From positions 2,117,001 to 2,181,000 of the forward strand of contig NC_084601.1 in the NCBI RefSeq assembly GCF_033807715.1: DNA of 64,000 nt, written 5' to 3'. Numbering within the stretch: position 1 is the first letter of the stretch; each line of letters starts with the position of its first letter. This document shows, in pieces, positions 1-7,462 of the stretch. This stretch comes from Cololabis saira (lineage: Eukaryota > Chordata > Actinopteri > Beloniformes > Belonidae). The notes beneath the pieces are model-generated. The model worked only from the letters and a program-made list of their open reading frames with translations. It did no database searches and was not told the DNA's origin. Made by a program: the position numbers and the translations under genes.

Positions 1-144
1 AAAATCGGTACACATCTTTATCATGTCGCTACTTAAAGAAAAGTCTCTTGGCGCCATGGCCTAAACCGAACAGGAAGTCGGCCATTTTGAACATTCTTAA
101 TTAATCACGTAATTTTGGAGCAATATATGCCATTCCTTCGAGAA
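1..144 (+). repeat. Fragment of teleost-type dispersed repeat (family C, internal part)
   Basis: The text around 60-90 (CCTAAACCGAACAGGAAGTCGGCCATTTTGA, split here as CCTAAACCGAACAGG and AAGTCGGCCATTTTGA) matches, from memory, the inner part of a repeat whose start is seen at the right edge of the window (63863-64000). No reading frame of note. The family name is mine, and the unit is truncated by the window edge. Confidence 0.4.
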
Positions 145-740
145 TTAATACGGCCCGAACCGTATCGTGAACCCAGATGTGTTATACATCAAAATGTGCG
201 TCTCCATCCTGCGACTATGCGCATTACTTTTCTCTTTCAAAAGTGTTACCATGGCGACGCTAGACGCCAAAAAGCGCGCCCCCCCTTCATCTGATTGGTC
301 CATATTTGATAGTTTCCCAAAAGTCACCAAATTTTGCATGCAAGCCAGACGTGGTGATAAATGTGATATTTCATGGTTTGCATTAATGGGCGTGGCCTAA
401 CGGCTCAACAGCGCCCCCTAGAAAACTTTTCTCTGCCATAACTTTTGAATGGTTTGACATAAGAAGTCGTGGGTGGTGTCATCAGATTCTTTATGGAGTC
501 CTTGACCTTCATTGGCCTGAATTAGCCCCGCCCCTTCTTCTGATTGGTTGTCCCTTTTTTCTGCTATAACTTTTTAATGGTTTGACATAGGAAGTCGTGG
601 GTGGTGTCAAGGGACTCTGTAATGAGTTCTTAAGCTTCGTTGGCCTGAATTAGCCCCTCCCCTTCTTCTGATTGGTTGTCCATATTTTCTGACTATAACT
701 TTTGAATGGTTTGACATATTTGAAATATGATGGTAATGTG
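145..740 (+). repeat. Family C composite repeat, copy 1
   Basis: Begins with a diverged copy of the B-element head (TTAATACGGCCCGAACCG; then GTTACCATGGCGACGCTAGACGCC at 245-268, in two parts GTTACCATGGCGAC and GCTAGACGCC). It continues through 'AAAAGTCACCAAATTTTGC' and 'GGGCGTGGCCTAACGGCTC', then about three diverged units of the 128-bp repeat (TTTTGAATGGTTTGACATA ... GCCCCGCCCC ... CTGATTGG). So B-type and A-type modules occur joined in one unit here. Copy 2 lies about 989 bp downstream. Confidence 0.6.
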
Positions 741-1177
741 TCAGCCAACCACAAAAATCTCTGGAATTTTGGTGGAATCATTTATTTTTTGTCCTTGCCC
801 GGTGCAAATGACATAAATAAAGTGCGTGGTTTGGTTGTGAAAAAATAAAAGTAATGTTACGTGAACAATAAATCAAACGCTCCCTTCCATGCAGTGTGTG
901 TGTCTAGGAAGTAAAGACTGGAACATGCTATTCACAAAAGAACAAATAGTGGGGTTTTACTAATATTTATATCTTACAAATATTTTAAAAATTACGAAAA
1001 AACAATCCGGGACTCAGATTACATCGCTATGTTGGTATCTTTTAAGTCAGTCAGTCAGAAAATAGCCAAGCTCATTCGTGGCTCAGCGGTAATGTCGCCG
1101 TCTTTCGTGTGGGAGATCGTGGGATCGATCCCAGCTCAATGCAAAGATTATTGTCAGCAATTTTTGTGTTTTTTTTT
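741..1177. other. Unassigned AT-rich DNA between the two C copies
   Basis: Non-repetitive within this window. It holds an AATAAA at about 815 and A/T-rich runs, and near its right end the tRNA-like segment listed separately. The C-family alignment breaks at about 720-740 and resumes at about 1178, so this block looks inserted or is a junction of two broken units. No open frame worth reporting. Confidence 0.4.
1065..1175 (+). repeat. tRNA-derived SINE-like segment
   Basis: 1079-1089 reads TGGCTCAGCGG, an exact match to the Pol III A-box consensus TRGYNNARNNG. 1123-1131 reads GATCGATCC, an exact match to the B-box GWTCRANNC. The 33-nt spacing is normal for a tRNA-type promoter. The B-box sits in a palindrome (TGGGATCGATCCCA), but a full cloverleaf does not form. 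A T-rich run (about 1167-1176) follows. This fits a tRNA-derived SINE head rather than a working tRNA gene. Confidence 0.55.
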
Positions 1178-1735
1178 TACATCAACATGTGCGTCTCCTT
1201 CCTGCGACGACGCGCATTACTTTTCTCATTCAAAAGCGTTAACGTGGCAACACTCGACGCCAAAAAGTGCGCCCCCTTCATCTGATTGGTCCATATTTGA
1301 TAGTTCTCCAAAAGTCACCAAATTTTGCACCAAGCCAGGCCTGGTGATAAATTTGATATTTCATGGTTTGCATGAATGGGCGTGGCCTAATGGCTCAACA
1401 GCGCCCCCTAGAATACTTTTTTCTGCTATAACTTTTGAATGGTTTGACATAGAGAGTCGTGGGTGGTGTCATCGGACTCGGTATTGAGTCCTTGACCATA
1501 ATTGGTGCAAATTAGCCCCGCCCCTTCTTCTGATTGGTTGTCCCGATTTTCTGCTATAACTTTGGAATGGTTTGACATAGAGAGTCGTGGGTGGTGTCAT
1601 CAGATTCTGTATGGAGTCCTTGACCTTCATTGGCCTGAATTAGCCCCACCCCTTCTTCTGATTGGTTGTCCCTTTTTCTGCTATAACTTTTGAATGGTTT
1701 GACATAGGAAGTCGTGGGTGGTGTCGTTTCTGATA
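1178..1735 (+). repeat. Family C composite repeat, copy 2
   Basis: Aligns with 189-740: ATGTGCGTCTCC, GGCAACACTCGACGCC, TCACCAAATTTTGCACC, GGCGTGGCCTAATGGCTC, then about three diverged 128-bp-type units each carrying GCCCCGCCCC or GCCCCACCCC plus CTGATTGG. The 5' part present in copy 1 (145-188) is missing. Confidence 0.6.
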
Positions 1736-1807
1736 TGCTTATGGGGGGCGGTGGCCGTGAGTGCGAGGGCCCGTTCATCGCTGCTTGCAGCTTTAATTAT
1801 TATTATT
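1736..1807 (+). repeat. Tail of another TTATT-ended repeat family
   Basis: After GATATGCTTATGG the sequence runs GAGGGCCCGTTCATCGCTG and ends in the hairpin GCTGC-TT-GCAGC (1780-1791), followed by TTTAATTATTATTATT. The hairpin followed by a TTATT tract repeats the 3'-end logic of the A, B and E units. The body of the unit is not recognised. Confidence 0.4.
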
Positions 1808-1867
1808 AGGGCCCGAGCACTTGCAGTGCGAAGGCCCTATTGTATTTGCAGGAATTTTTATTATTAT
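1808..1867 (+). repeat. D unit: short hairpin repeat
   Basis: Outer stem AGGGCC (1808-1813) pairs with GGCCCT (1833-1838). Inner stem GCACT (1817-1821) pairs with AGTGC (1825-1829) around a TGC loop. It is followed by CTATTGTATTTGCAGG and a T-rich TTATTATT end. From memory this is a very common hairpin repeat of teleost genomes. Its tail resembles the H-unit tail. Confidence 0.65.
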
Positions 1868-2102
1868 GGGCATGCCAAGTAGTGGCATGACCATATTGCA
1901 ATCGTCCAGAATGGCCCAAAAGGCAATGTTGCTAGCGTTTCGCTAACATGCTAAAGTCGCAAAGGTCCCACTGCGCACCAGCGGGTGTAAAGCATGACCC
2001 CGCTCTGTTGTGGAAAAAAAAAATCCCCAAAAAATGAAACACGGCCGAGAAAACCTGAAAAATGAAGGCGTTAAATTAGTATCTAGAAAGGTTTCCCTTT
2101 TC
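1868..2102 (+). repeat. E unit, copy 1 (235 bp)
   Basis: Starts after TTATTAT with GGGCATGCCAAGTAGTGGCATG, a 7-bp stem CATGCCA/TGGCATG. A second hairpin TAGCG-TTT-CGCTA lies near 1932-1944. The unit ends AGAAAGGTTTCCCTTTTCT, an imperfect hairpin, followed by a long (TTA)n tract. Copies 2 and 3 follow head to tail and copy 4 lies at 60536. Confidence 0.75.
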
Positions 2103-2130
2103 TTATTATTATTATTATTATTATTATTAT

Positions 2131-2364
2131 GGGCATGCCAAGTAGTGGCATGACCATATTGCAATCGTCCAGAATGGCCCAAAGGGCAATGCTGCTAGCA
2201 TGCTAAAGTCGCAAAAGTCCCACTGCGCACCAGCGGGTGTACAGCATGACCCCGCACTGATGTGGAAAAAAAAAATCCCCAAAAAGTAAAACACGGCCGA
2301 AAAAATGAGGAAAAACATGAAAATGAAGGCGATATATTAGTATCTAGAAAAGGTTTCCCTTTTC
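2131..2364 (+). repeat. E unit, copy 2 (internal hairpin lost)
   Basis: Same head and tail as copy 1. The internal TAGCG-TTT-CGCTA hairpin has been lost (GCTAGCATGC replaces the longer segment), as if by deletion between short GCTA repeats. There is also a 15-bp-scale insertion (AAATGAGGAAAAACATG region, about 2304-2320). Its 3' hairpin is the best formed: AGAAAAGG (2346-2353) pairs with CCTTTTCT around a TTTC loop. Confidence 0.75.
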
Positions 2365-2377
2365 TTATTATTATTAT

Positions 2378-2612
2378 GGGCATGCCAAGTAGTGGCATGA
2401 CCATATTGCAATCGTCCAGAATGGCCCAAAAAGCAATGTTGCTAGTGTTTCGCTAACATGCTAAAGTCGCAAAGGTCCCACTGCGCACCAGAGGGTGTAA
2501 AACATGACCCCGCTCTGCTGTGGAAAAAAAAAATCCCCAAAAAATGAAACACGGCCGAGAAAACCTGAAAAATGAAGGCGTTAAATTAGTATCCAGAAAG
2601 GTTTCCCTTTTC
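2378..2612 (+). repeat. E unit, copy 3
   Basis: Full-length 235-bp copy with the internal hairpin present (TAGTG-TTT-CGCTA, one mismatch). It ends at TTTCCCTTTTC and a TTATTATT junction, after which H units begin. Confidence 0.75.
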
Positions 2613-2620
2613 TTATTATT

Positions 2621-3191
2621 AGTGCCACGGCTGCGCCACGTGGCACTCCTCCTCCATTGAGATGCGCAAGCTCAATGGAGGAGGAGTGCCTCGTGCGCAG
2701 CACGAGGCACTCATACTATTGCTCAGGCTTATTAGTGCCACGGCTGCGCCACGTGGCACTCCTCCTCCATTGAGATGCGCAAGCTCAATGGAGGAGGAGT
2801 GCCTCGTGCGCAGCACGAGGCACTCATACTATTGCTCAGGCTTATTAGTGCCACGGCTGCGCCACGTGGCACGCCTCCTCCATTGAGCTGCGCAAGCTCA
2901 ATGGAGGAGGAGTGCCTCGTGCGCAGCACGAGGCACTCATACTATTGCTCAGGCTTATTAGTGCCACGGCTGCGCCACGTGGCACGCCTCCTCCATTGAG
3001 ATGCGCAAGCTCAATGGAGGAGGAGTGCCTCGTGCGCAGCACGAGGCACTAATACTATTGCTCAGGCTTATTATTATTAGTGCCACGGCTGCGCCACGTG
3101 GCACGCCTCCTCCATTGAGCTGCGCAAGCTCAATGGAGGAGGAGTGCCTCGTGCGCAGCACGAGGCACTCATACTATTGCTCAGGCTTATT
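2621..3191 (+). repeat. H array: five tandem 113-bp triple-hairpin units
   Basis: Units start at 2621, 2734, 2847, 2960 and 3079 (period 113; the fourth has two extra TTA). In unit 1 stem 1 is GTGCCACG (2622-2629) with CGTGGCAC (2639-2646). Stem 2 is a perfect 20-bp pairing of 2642-2661 with 2671-2690 (CTCCTCCTCCATTGAG arm). Stem 3 is GTGCCTCGTGC (2686-2696) with GCACGAGGCAC (2700-2710). The loops are GCTGCGCCA, ATGCGCAAG and GCA, all in a TGCGC context. Stem 1 shares five bases with stem 2, and stem 2 shares five with stem 3. A CACGTG E-box sits at 2637-2642. The tail is CTATTGCTCAGGCTTATT. Function unknown. Confidence 0.9.
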
Positions 3192-3330
3192 TATTATTTA
3201 TTATATATTCTTCCGTAAAAACTTTGTCCGGCTACTCCTCCTACAGCTTTGAGAAAACGCGAAAAGTAAAAACGTAGAAACGTGCGCCTTAATCGGGAAT
3301 CGATGGGTATGACTTTTATTAGCGATTGGC

Positions 3331-3355
3331 GTGCACGTTTTTGCGCAACGTGCAC
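3331..3355 (+). other. Conserved 9-bp hairpin, GCGC loop
   Basis: GTGCACGTT, loop TTTGCGC, AACGTGCAC. It is present at the matching place in the A heads inspected. In A16 an adjacent base differs (GATTGACGTGCACG), but the stem is kept. Confidence 0.75.
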
Positions 3356-3512
3356 AAACGTGCGCTTTTTGCCCCATCCGGAACGCATTGCGAGAAGTTT
3401 GGGGCCTCACCACTCGCACACCGTTACTCGAAAAATTCTGAACCGATTTAGAAAGTTGTAGACCCTGAATTTAACTACAGTCCTGTGGATTTTCAGAGCG
3501 ATGGCACAAATA

Positions 3513-3535
3513 GTTTTTGCACGAAGTGCAAAAAC
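3513..3535 (+). other. Conserved 10-bp hairpin, GAA triloop
   Basis: GTTTTTGCAC-GAA-GTGCAAAAAC is a perfect stem in nearly every A head, while nearby positions vary (for example GCACAAATAG or GCACGAATAG just upstream). In A19 the first stem base region reads GGTTTTTGCAC, still paired. Confidence 0.75.
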
Positions 3536-4429
3536 ATTTCCAAATTTCCAAACTAATGGGGAGAGCATTTTCCCATGTATTCCTATGGCGCCATTCAAAG
3601 CGGATGGGAAAATGTCCAGAAAAAAGACAAAATTCACCTTTTTTCTGAGTCACGTATCTTTCTCATACTTGCACGTAGAAACGTCATTCAAACTTCAAAA
3701 CGGAGGAAAACTTCTCTTCTCTCTCCAAACCCAAAACTGTTTTTTCCTAAAATGTACACTTTTCAAGATATGAGCCCTCAAGCGAGGACTGGAAATCACT
3801 TTTTTTCAAATCTAGAGCACGGGAGTCAGTTTGCTAGAGTGTAGTTACACTGAAAAAAAAACATGATTTCTTATTTGTAACTCGAGGTCACGGCCAAACC
3901 GTAAAAGGTAGACAGATCATTTTTGGTCAGAATATAGACATAGGTGTTGTGATTTATAAAATGTGACTTTGACAGGCGTGGTGTGCACAAAATTTTAACG
4001 GGGGAGCCAACAGACACGCCAGTTCCTGTCTCTCTCTTCATTGACTCCCATGTTAAATGAAGTTTTCTTAAAAAAAATCTCATTTTTGTTTTCGAATTGC
4101 CGTTACTAACACATTTTAAGGAATATCTGTATGAAAATAACATTTAGATAATCTGGTAGGTTCTCTGTTTCTCAAAATGTTTTCGTTTTTCTGCTAAGAG
4201 CTACGGTTTGAGCGCAAAGTGGAGTGATTTCAGGTTTGTCACAACCAAAAATCCAGCTGAGTCATTCCCGCTCCCTCTGTATCAGGTTCTTGTTGCCCCT
4301 AGCAACCAGAGCTCAGCTGTTGACTGATTAGACTGACCCAGAACTGGTCACATGACTCACTCAGTACAGAATTCACAGTATAACCTGGAAAATGGAGAAA
4401 TCTGAACCCTGACCTTTTAACCTTAGATG

Positions 4430-4430
<1 letters not shown>

Positions 4431-4510
<80 letters not shown>
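4431..4510 (+). repeat. (AC)40 microsatellite in A1
   Basis: Eighty bases of pure AC between the A head (ACCTTAGATGA) and the 39-bp array. The same junction carries shorter AC tracts in A11 and A18 and one nearly as long in A20, so length varies copy to copy. Confidence 0.98.
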
Positions 4511-4512
<2 letters not shown>

Positions 4513-4819
4513 TAGGTGTTATTATGGGATGTCAGGTGTTTTTATAGGATGTTAGTGTTATTATGGGATGTCAGGTGTTTTTATAGGATGTTAGTGTTAT
4601 TATGGGATGACAGGTGTTTTTATAAGATGTTAGTGTTATTATGGGATGTCAGGTGTTTTTATAGGATGTTAGTGTTATTATGGGATGGCAGGTGTTTTTA
4701 TAGGATGTTAGTGTTATTATGGGATGGCAGGTGTTTTTATAGGATGTTAGTGTTATTATGGGATGTTAGTGTTATTATGGGATGGTAGGTGTTTATTATG
4801 GGATGGTAGTGTTATTGGT
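4511..4819 (+). repeat. 39-bp minisatellite of A1
   Basis: Unit GATGTTAGTGTTATTATGGG + ATGTCAGGTGTTTTTATAG, about seven copies, with variants GATGTC, GATGAC and GATGGC. The unit is 13 codons long, so all units share one frame and give a spurious 90-residue open frame ([13 protein letters not shown] repeats). Confidence 0.95.
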
Positions 4820-5980
4820 GTTAGCGGTCCCGTTAGCGGTTCTGTTAGCGGTCCTGTTAGCGATCCCGTTAGCGGTCCCGTTAGCGGTCCAGTTAGCGAT
4901 CCCGTTAGCGGTCCAGTTAGCGACCCTGTTAGCGGTCCCGTTAGCAATCCCGTTAGCGGTCCCGTTAGCGGTTGTTAGCGATCCCGTTAGCGATCCCGTT
5001 AGCGATCCCGTTAGCGGCTTGGTTAGCGATCCCGTTAGCGGCTCGGTTAGCGGTCCCGTTAGCGGTTCAGTTAGCAATTCCGTTAGCGATCCCGTTAGCG
5101 GTCCCGTTAGCGGTCCCGTTAGCGGTCCAGTTAGCGATCCCGTTAGCGGTCCAGTTAGCGACCCCGTTAGCGGTTCCGCTAGCGGTTGTTAGCGATCCCG
5201 TTAGCGGTCCCGTTAGCGGTTCAGTTAGCGATTCCGTTAGCGATCCCGTTAGCGGTCCCGTTAGCGGTCCAGTTAGCGATCCCGTTAGCGGTCCAGTTAG
5301 CGACCCCGTTAGCGGTCCCGTTAGCGGTTCCGCTAGCGGTTGTTAGCGATCCCGTTAGCGGTCCCGTTAGCGGTTCTGTTAGCGGTTCTGTTAGCGGTCC
5401 TGTTAGCGGTTCCGTTAGCGGTTGTTAGCGGTCCCGTTAGCGATCCCATTAGCGGCTCGGTTAGCAATCCCGTTAGCGGCTCGGTTAGCGGTCCCGTTAG
5501 CGGTTCAGTTAACGATTCCGTTAGCGATCCCGTTAGCGGTACCGTTAGCGGTCCAGTTAGCGATCCCGTTAGCGGTCCAGTTAGCGACCCCGTTAGCGGT
5601 CCCGTTAGCAATCCCATTAGCGGTCCCATTAGCGGTTCCGCTAGCGGTTGTTAGCGATCCCGTTAGCGGTTCTGTTAGCGGTTCTGTTAGCGGTCCCGTT
5701 AGCGGTTCTGCTAGCGGTTGTTAGCGATCCCGTTAGCGATCCCATTAGCGGCTCGGTTAGCGGTCCCGTTAGCGATCCCGTTAGCGATCCCGTTAGCGAT
5801 CCCGTTAGCGATCCCGTTAGCGGTCCCGTTAGCGGTCCCGTTAGCGATCCCGTTAGCGGTCCCGTTAGCGGTCCCGTTAGCGGTCCCGTTAGCGGTTCCG
5901 TTAGCGGTTGTTAGCGGCTCGGTTAGCGATCCCGTTAGCGGCTCGGTTAGCGATCCTGTTAGCGGTCCCGTTAGCGATTC
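4820..5980 (+). repeat. 12-bp minisatellite of A1 (GTTAGCGRTCCC)
   Basis: About 97 units. Common variants are GTTAGCGGTCCC, GTTAGCGATCCC, GTTAGCGGTTCC, GTTAGCGGCTCG and GTTAGCGGTCCA. The run is interrupted by 10-bp units (GTTAGCGGTT) whose following units start at 4972, 5186, 5340, 5422, 5648 and 5718. The spacings 214, 154, 82, 226 and 70 all equal 12n+10. It is open in several frames ([16 protein letters not shown]), which is a period effect and not a gene. Confidence 0.97.
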
Positions 5981-6116
5981 TATATTTTCTGTAATAACTT
6001 TTGAATGGTTTGACATAGAGAGTCATGGGTGGTGTCATTGGAATCTGTATCAAGTCCTTGACCTTCATGGGTGCAAATAAGCCCCGCGATCATCCGGCAG
6101 TAGTCCGTGGCACTTC

Positions 6117-6141
6117 AAAATTTCCCGGGAATTTTGTCTAG
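6117..6141 (+). other. A-type 3' terminal hairpin and CTAG
   Basis: AAAATTTCCCGGGAATTTT (near-palindrome with one bulged T), then GT, then CTAG, then TTATTATTATT. The same end occurs in all twenty A copies, with G, GG or GT before TCTAG. Confidence 0.85.
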
Positions 6142-7259
6142 TTATTATTATTATTCCATATTCTTCCGTATGAACTTCGGCGCGTAACTAGTTGCGCAGC
6201 TTTGAGAAAACTCAAAAAGTAAAAACGTAGAAACGTGCGACTTAATCGGGACTTCATGGGAATGACTTTTATTAGCGATTGGCGTGCACGTTTTTGCGCA
6301 ACGTGCACAAACGTGCGCTTTTTGCCCCATCGTGAACGCATTGCGTGAACTTTGGGGCCTCAACACTCGCACACCGTTACTCGAAAAATTATGAACCGAT
6401 TTAGAAAGTTGTAGGCCCTGAATTTAACTACAGTCCTGTGGATTTTCAGAACGATGGCACGAATAGTTTTTGCACGAAGTGCAAAAACATTTCCAAATTT
6501 CCAAACTAATGGGGAAGATTTTCCCATGTATTTGTATGGGGCAGCATTTCACACTGTGGGTGTGAAATGTCCGGTGAAGGTTAAAAAAAAAAAAAAATCA
6601 CCTTTTTTCCGAGTCACCTATCTTTCTCAAACTTGCACTTAGAAACGTCATTCAAACTTCAAAACGGAGGAAAACTTCTCTTCTCTCTCTAAACCCCGGA
6701 CTGTTTTTTCCTAAAATGTACACTTTTCAAGATATGAGCCCTCAAGCGAGGACTGGAAATCACTTTTTTGTCAAATCTTCAGTGCGGTTCTAATTGATCA
6801 GAGTGCGAGAGACTTTGAAAAAATGACCATAATTTTTATTTGTAACTCGAGCTCACGGCCGAACCGTAAAAGCTAGAAAGATAATCTTTGGTCAGAATGT
6901 AGACATAGATGTTGAGATTCAAATAATATGACTTTGACAGGCGTGGTGTGCACAAAATTTGAACGGGGGAGCCAAGAGTCACGCCAAATCCTGCCTCTGT
7001 CTCCATTGACTCTAATGTTAAAAAAAGTTTTCTTCAAAAAAATCTCATTTTTGTTTTCGAATTGCCGTTACTAACACATTTTAAGGAATATCTGAATAAA
7101 ATTAAGATTGTCAGAATCTTCCGGGTTCTGTCTCCCTCACGATGTCTTTGTTTTTCTGCTAGGAGCTACAGTTTGATTACAAGGTGAAGTTATTTGAGGC
7201 TTGTCAAATCCGAAGAACTAGCTGAGTCATTCCAATACAATATATACTACCATACTTCC

Positions 7260-7292
7260 GGGTCATGTGACCCAGAACTAGTCACATGACCC
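7260..7292 (+). promoter_or_regulatory. Perfect inverted repeat of E-box/M-box-like sites (A2)
   Basis: GGGTCATGTGAC (7260-7271), loop CCAGAACTA, GTCACATGACCC (7281-7292). Each arm holds TCATGTGA, the known MITF/TFE M-box. The left arm is preceded by ACTTCCGG, an ETS-type core. It recurs in A4-A10, A14 and A15. Whether it binds anything is unknown. Confidence 0.5.
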
Positions 7293-7396
7293 ACTCAATG
7301 CAGACTTCATAATACTTTACCTTGGATAATGGAGGAATCTGAACCCTGACCTTTTGACCTTACATGATCCCCAGTCCTGCTGGGGACAGGTTCATG

Positions 7397-7462
7397 GGAT
7401 ATATATGTATATTATTATTATTATACATATAAATATTTACATTTGTATATTATATATACATA
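7397..7462 (+). repeat. AT-rich linker with (ATT)n hairpin
   Basis: ATATGTATA, a short ATT run, TATACATAT forms a 9-bp hairpin, followed by TTTGTATATTATATATACATA. It always sits directly before the first 128-bp unit in short-form A elements. A17 has one extra ATT, and a few bases are lost later. Confidence 0.7.

Larger units (their letters stand above)
3201..6141 (+). mobile_element. A1, long-form A element (putative Helitron-like, non-autonomous)
   Basis: First of twenty copies. The head (3201-4430) starts TATATTCTTCCGTAAAAAC and carries the variant CTTTGTCCGGCTACTCC found only in A1, A18 and A20. Two conserved hairpins follow: GTGCACGTT/AACGTGCAC (3331-3355) and GTTTTTGCAC-GAA-GTGCAAAAAC (3513-3535). 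Then come (AC)n, a 39-bp array, a 12-bp array and the common tail with one diverged 128-bp-type unit (5982-6080). The 3' end is AAAATTTCCCGGGAATTTT (6117-6135), GT, CTAG (6138-6141), then TTATTATT. No coding capacity is seen. The Helitron-like label rests on the hairpin plus CTAG end at a TTATT target; no canonical 5' TC terminus can be fixed because the flanks are repetitive. Confidence 0.75.

Noticed and set aside
1065..1145. Functional tRNA gene
   Set aside because: The Pol III boxes match, but acceptor and anticodon stems do not pair and no clear anticodon loop can be placed.
1930..1950. CGCTAAC in E units as a source of the GTTAGCG 12-bp repeat
   Set aside because: The shared 7-mer is on opposite strands relative to orientation and too short to support descent.
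2622..2710. H unit as a microRNA precursor
   Set aside because: Stem 2 alone is only about 20 bp with a 9-nt loop, shorter than a usual precursor, and the arms compete with neighbouring stems. Left as an open structural question.
3194..3419. Two overlapping minus-strand frames (MRSGWGKKRTFVHVAQ and MRVVRPQTSRNAFRMG) recurring in almost every A head
   Set aside because: Both overlapping frames are kept equally, as expected from recent DNA copying. They span the GTGCACGTT hairpin and resemble no family I know.
4782..5654. Long open frames of VSGPVSDP or LAVPLAIP repeats (up to ~160 residues across the 12-bp arrays)
   Set aside because: A 12-bp period without stop codons is open in several frames at once. 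The frames start and stop only where a 10-bp unit shifts phase, and there is no exon or promoter context.
4820..5980. Telomere-like repeat (TTAGCG resembles TTAGGG)
   Set aside because: The period is 12 bp, TTAGGG is never seen, and the array is internal to an element with fixed ends.
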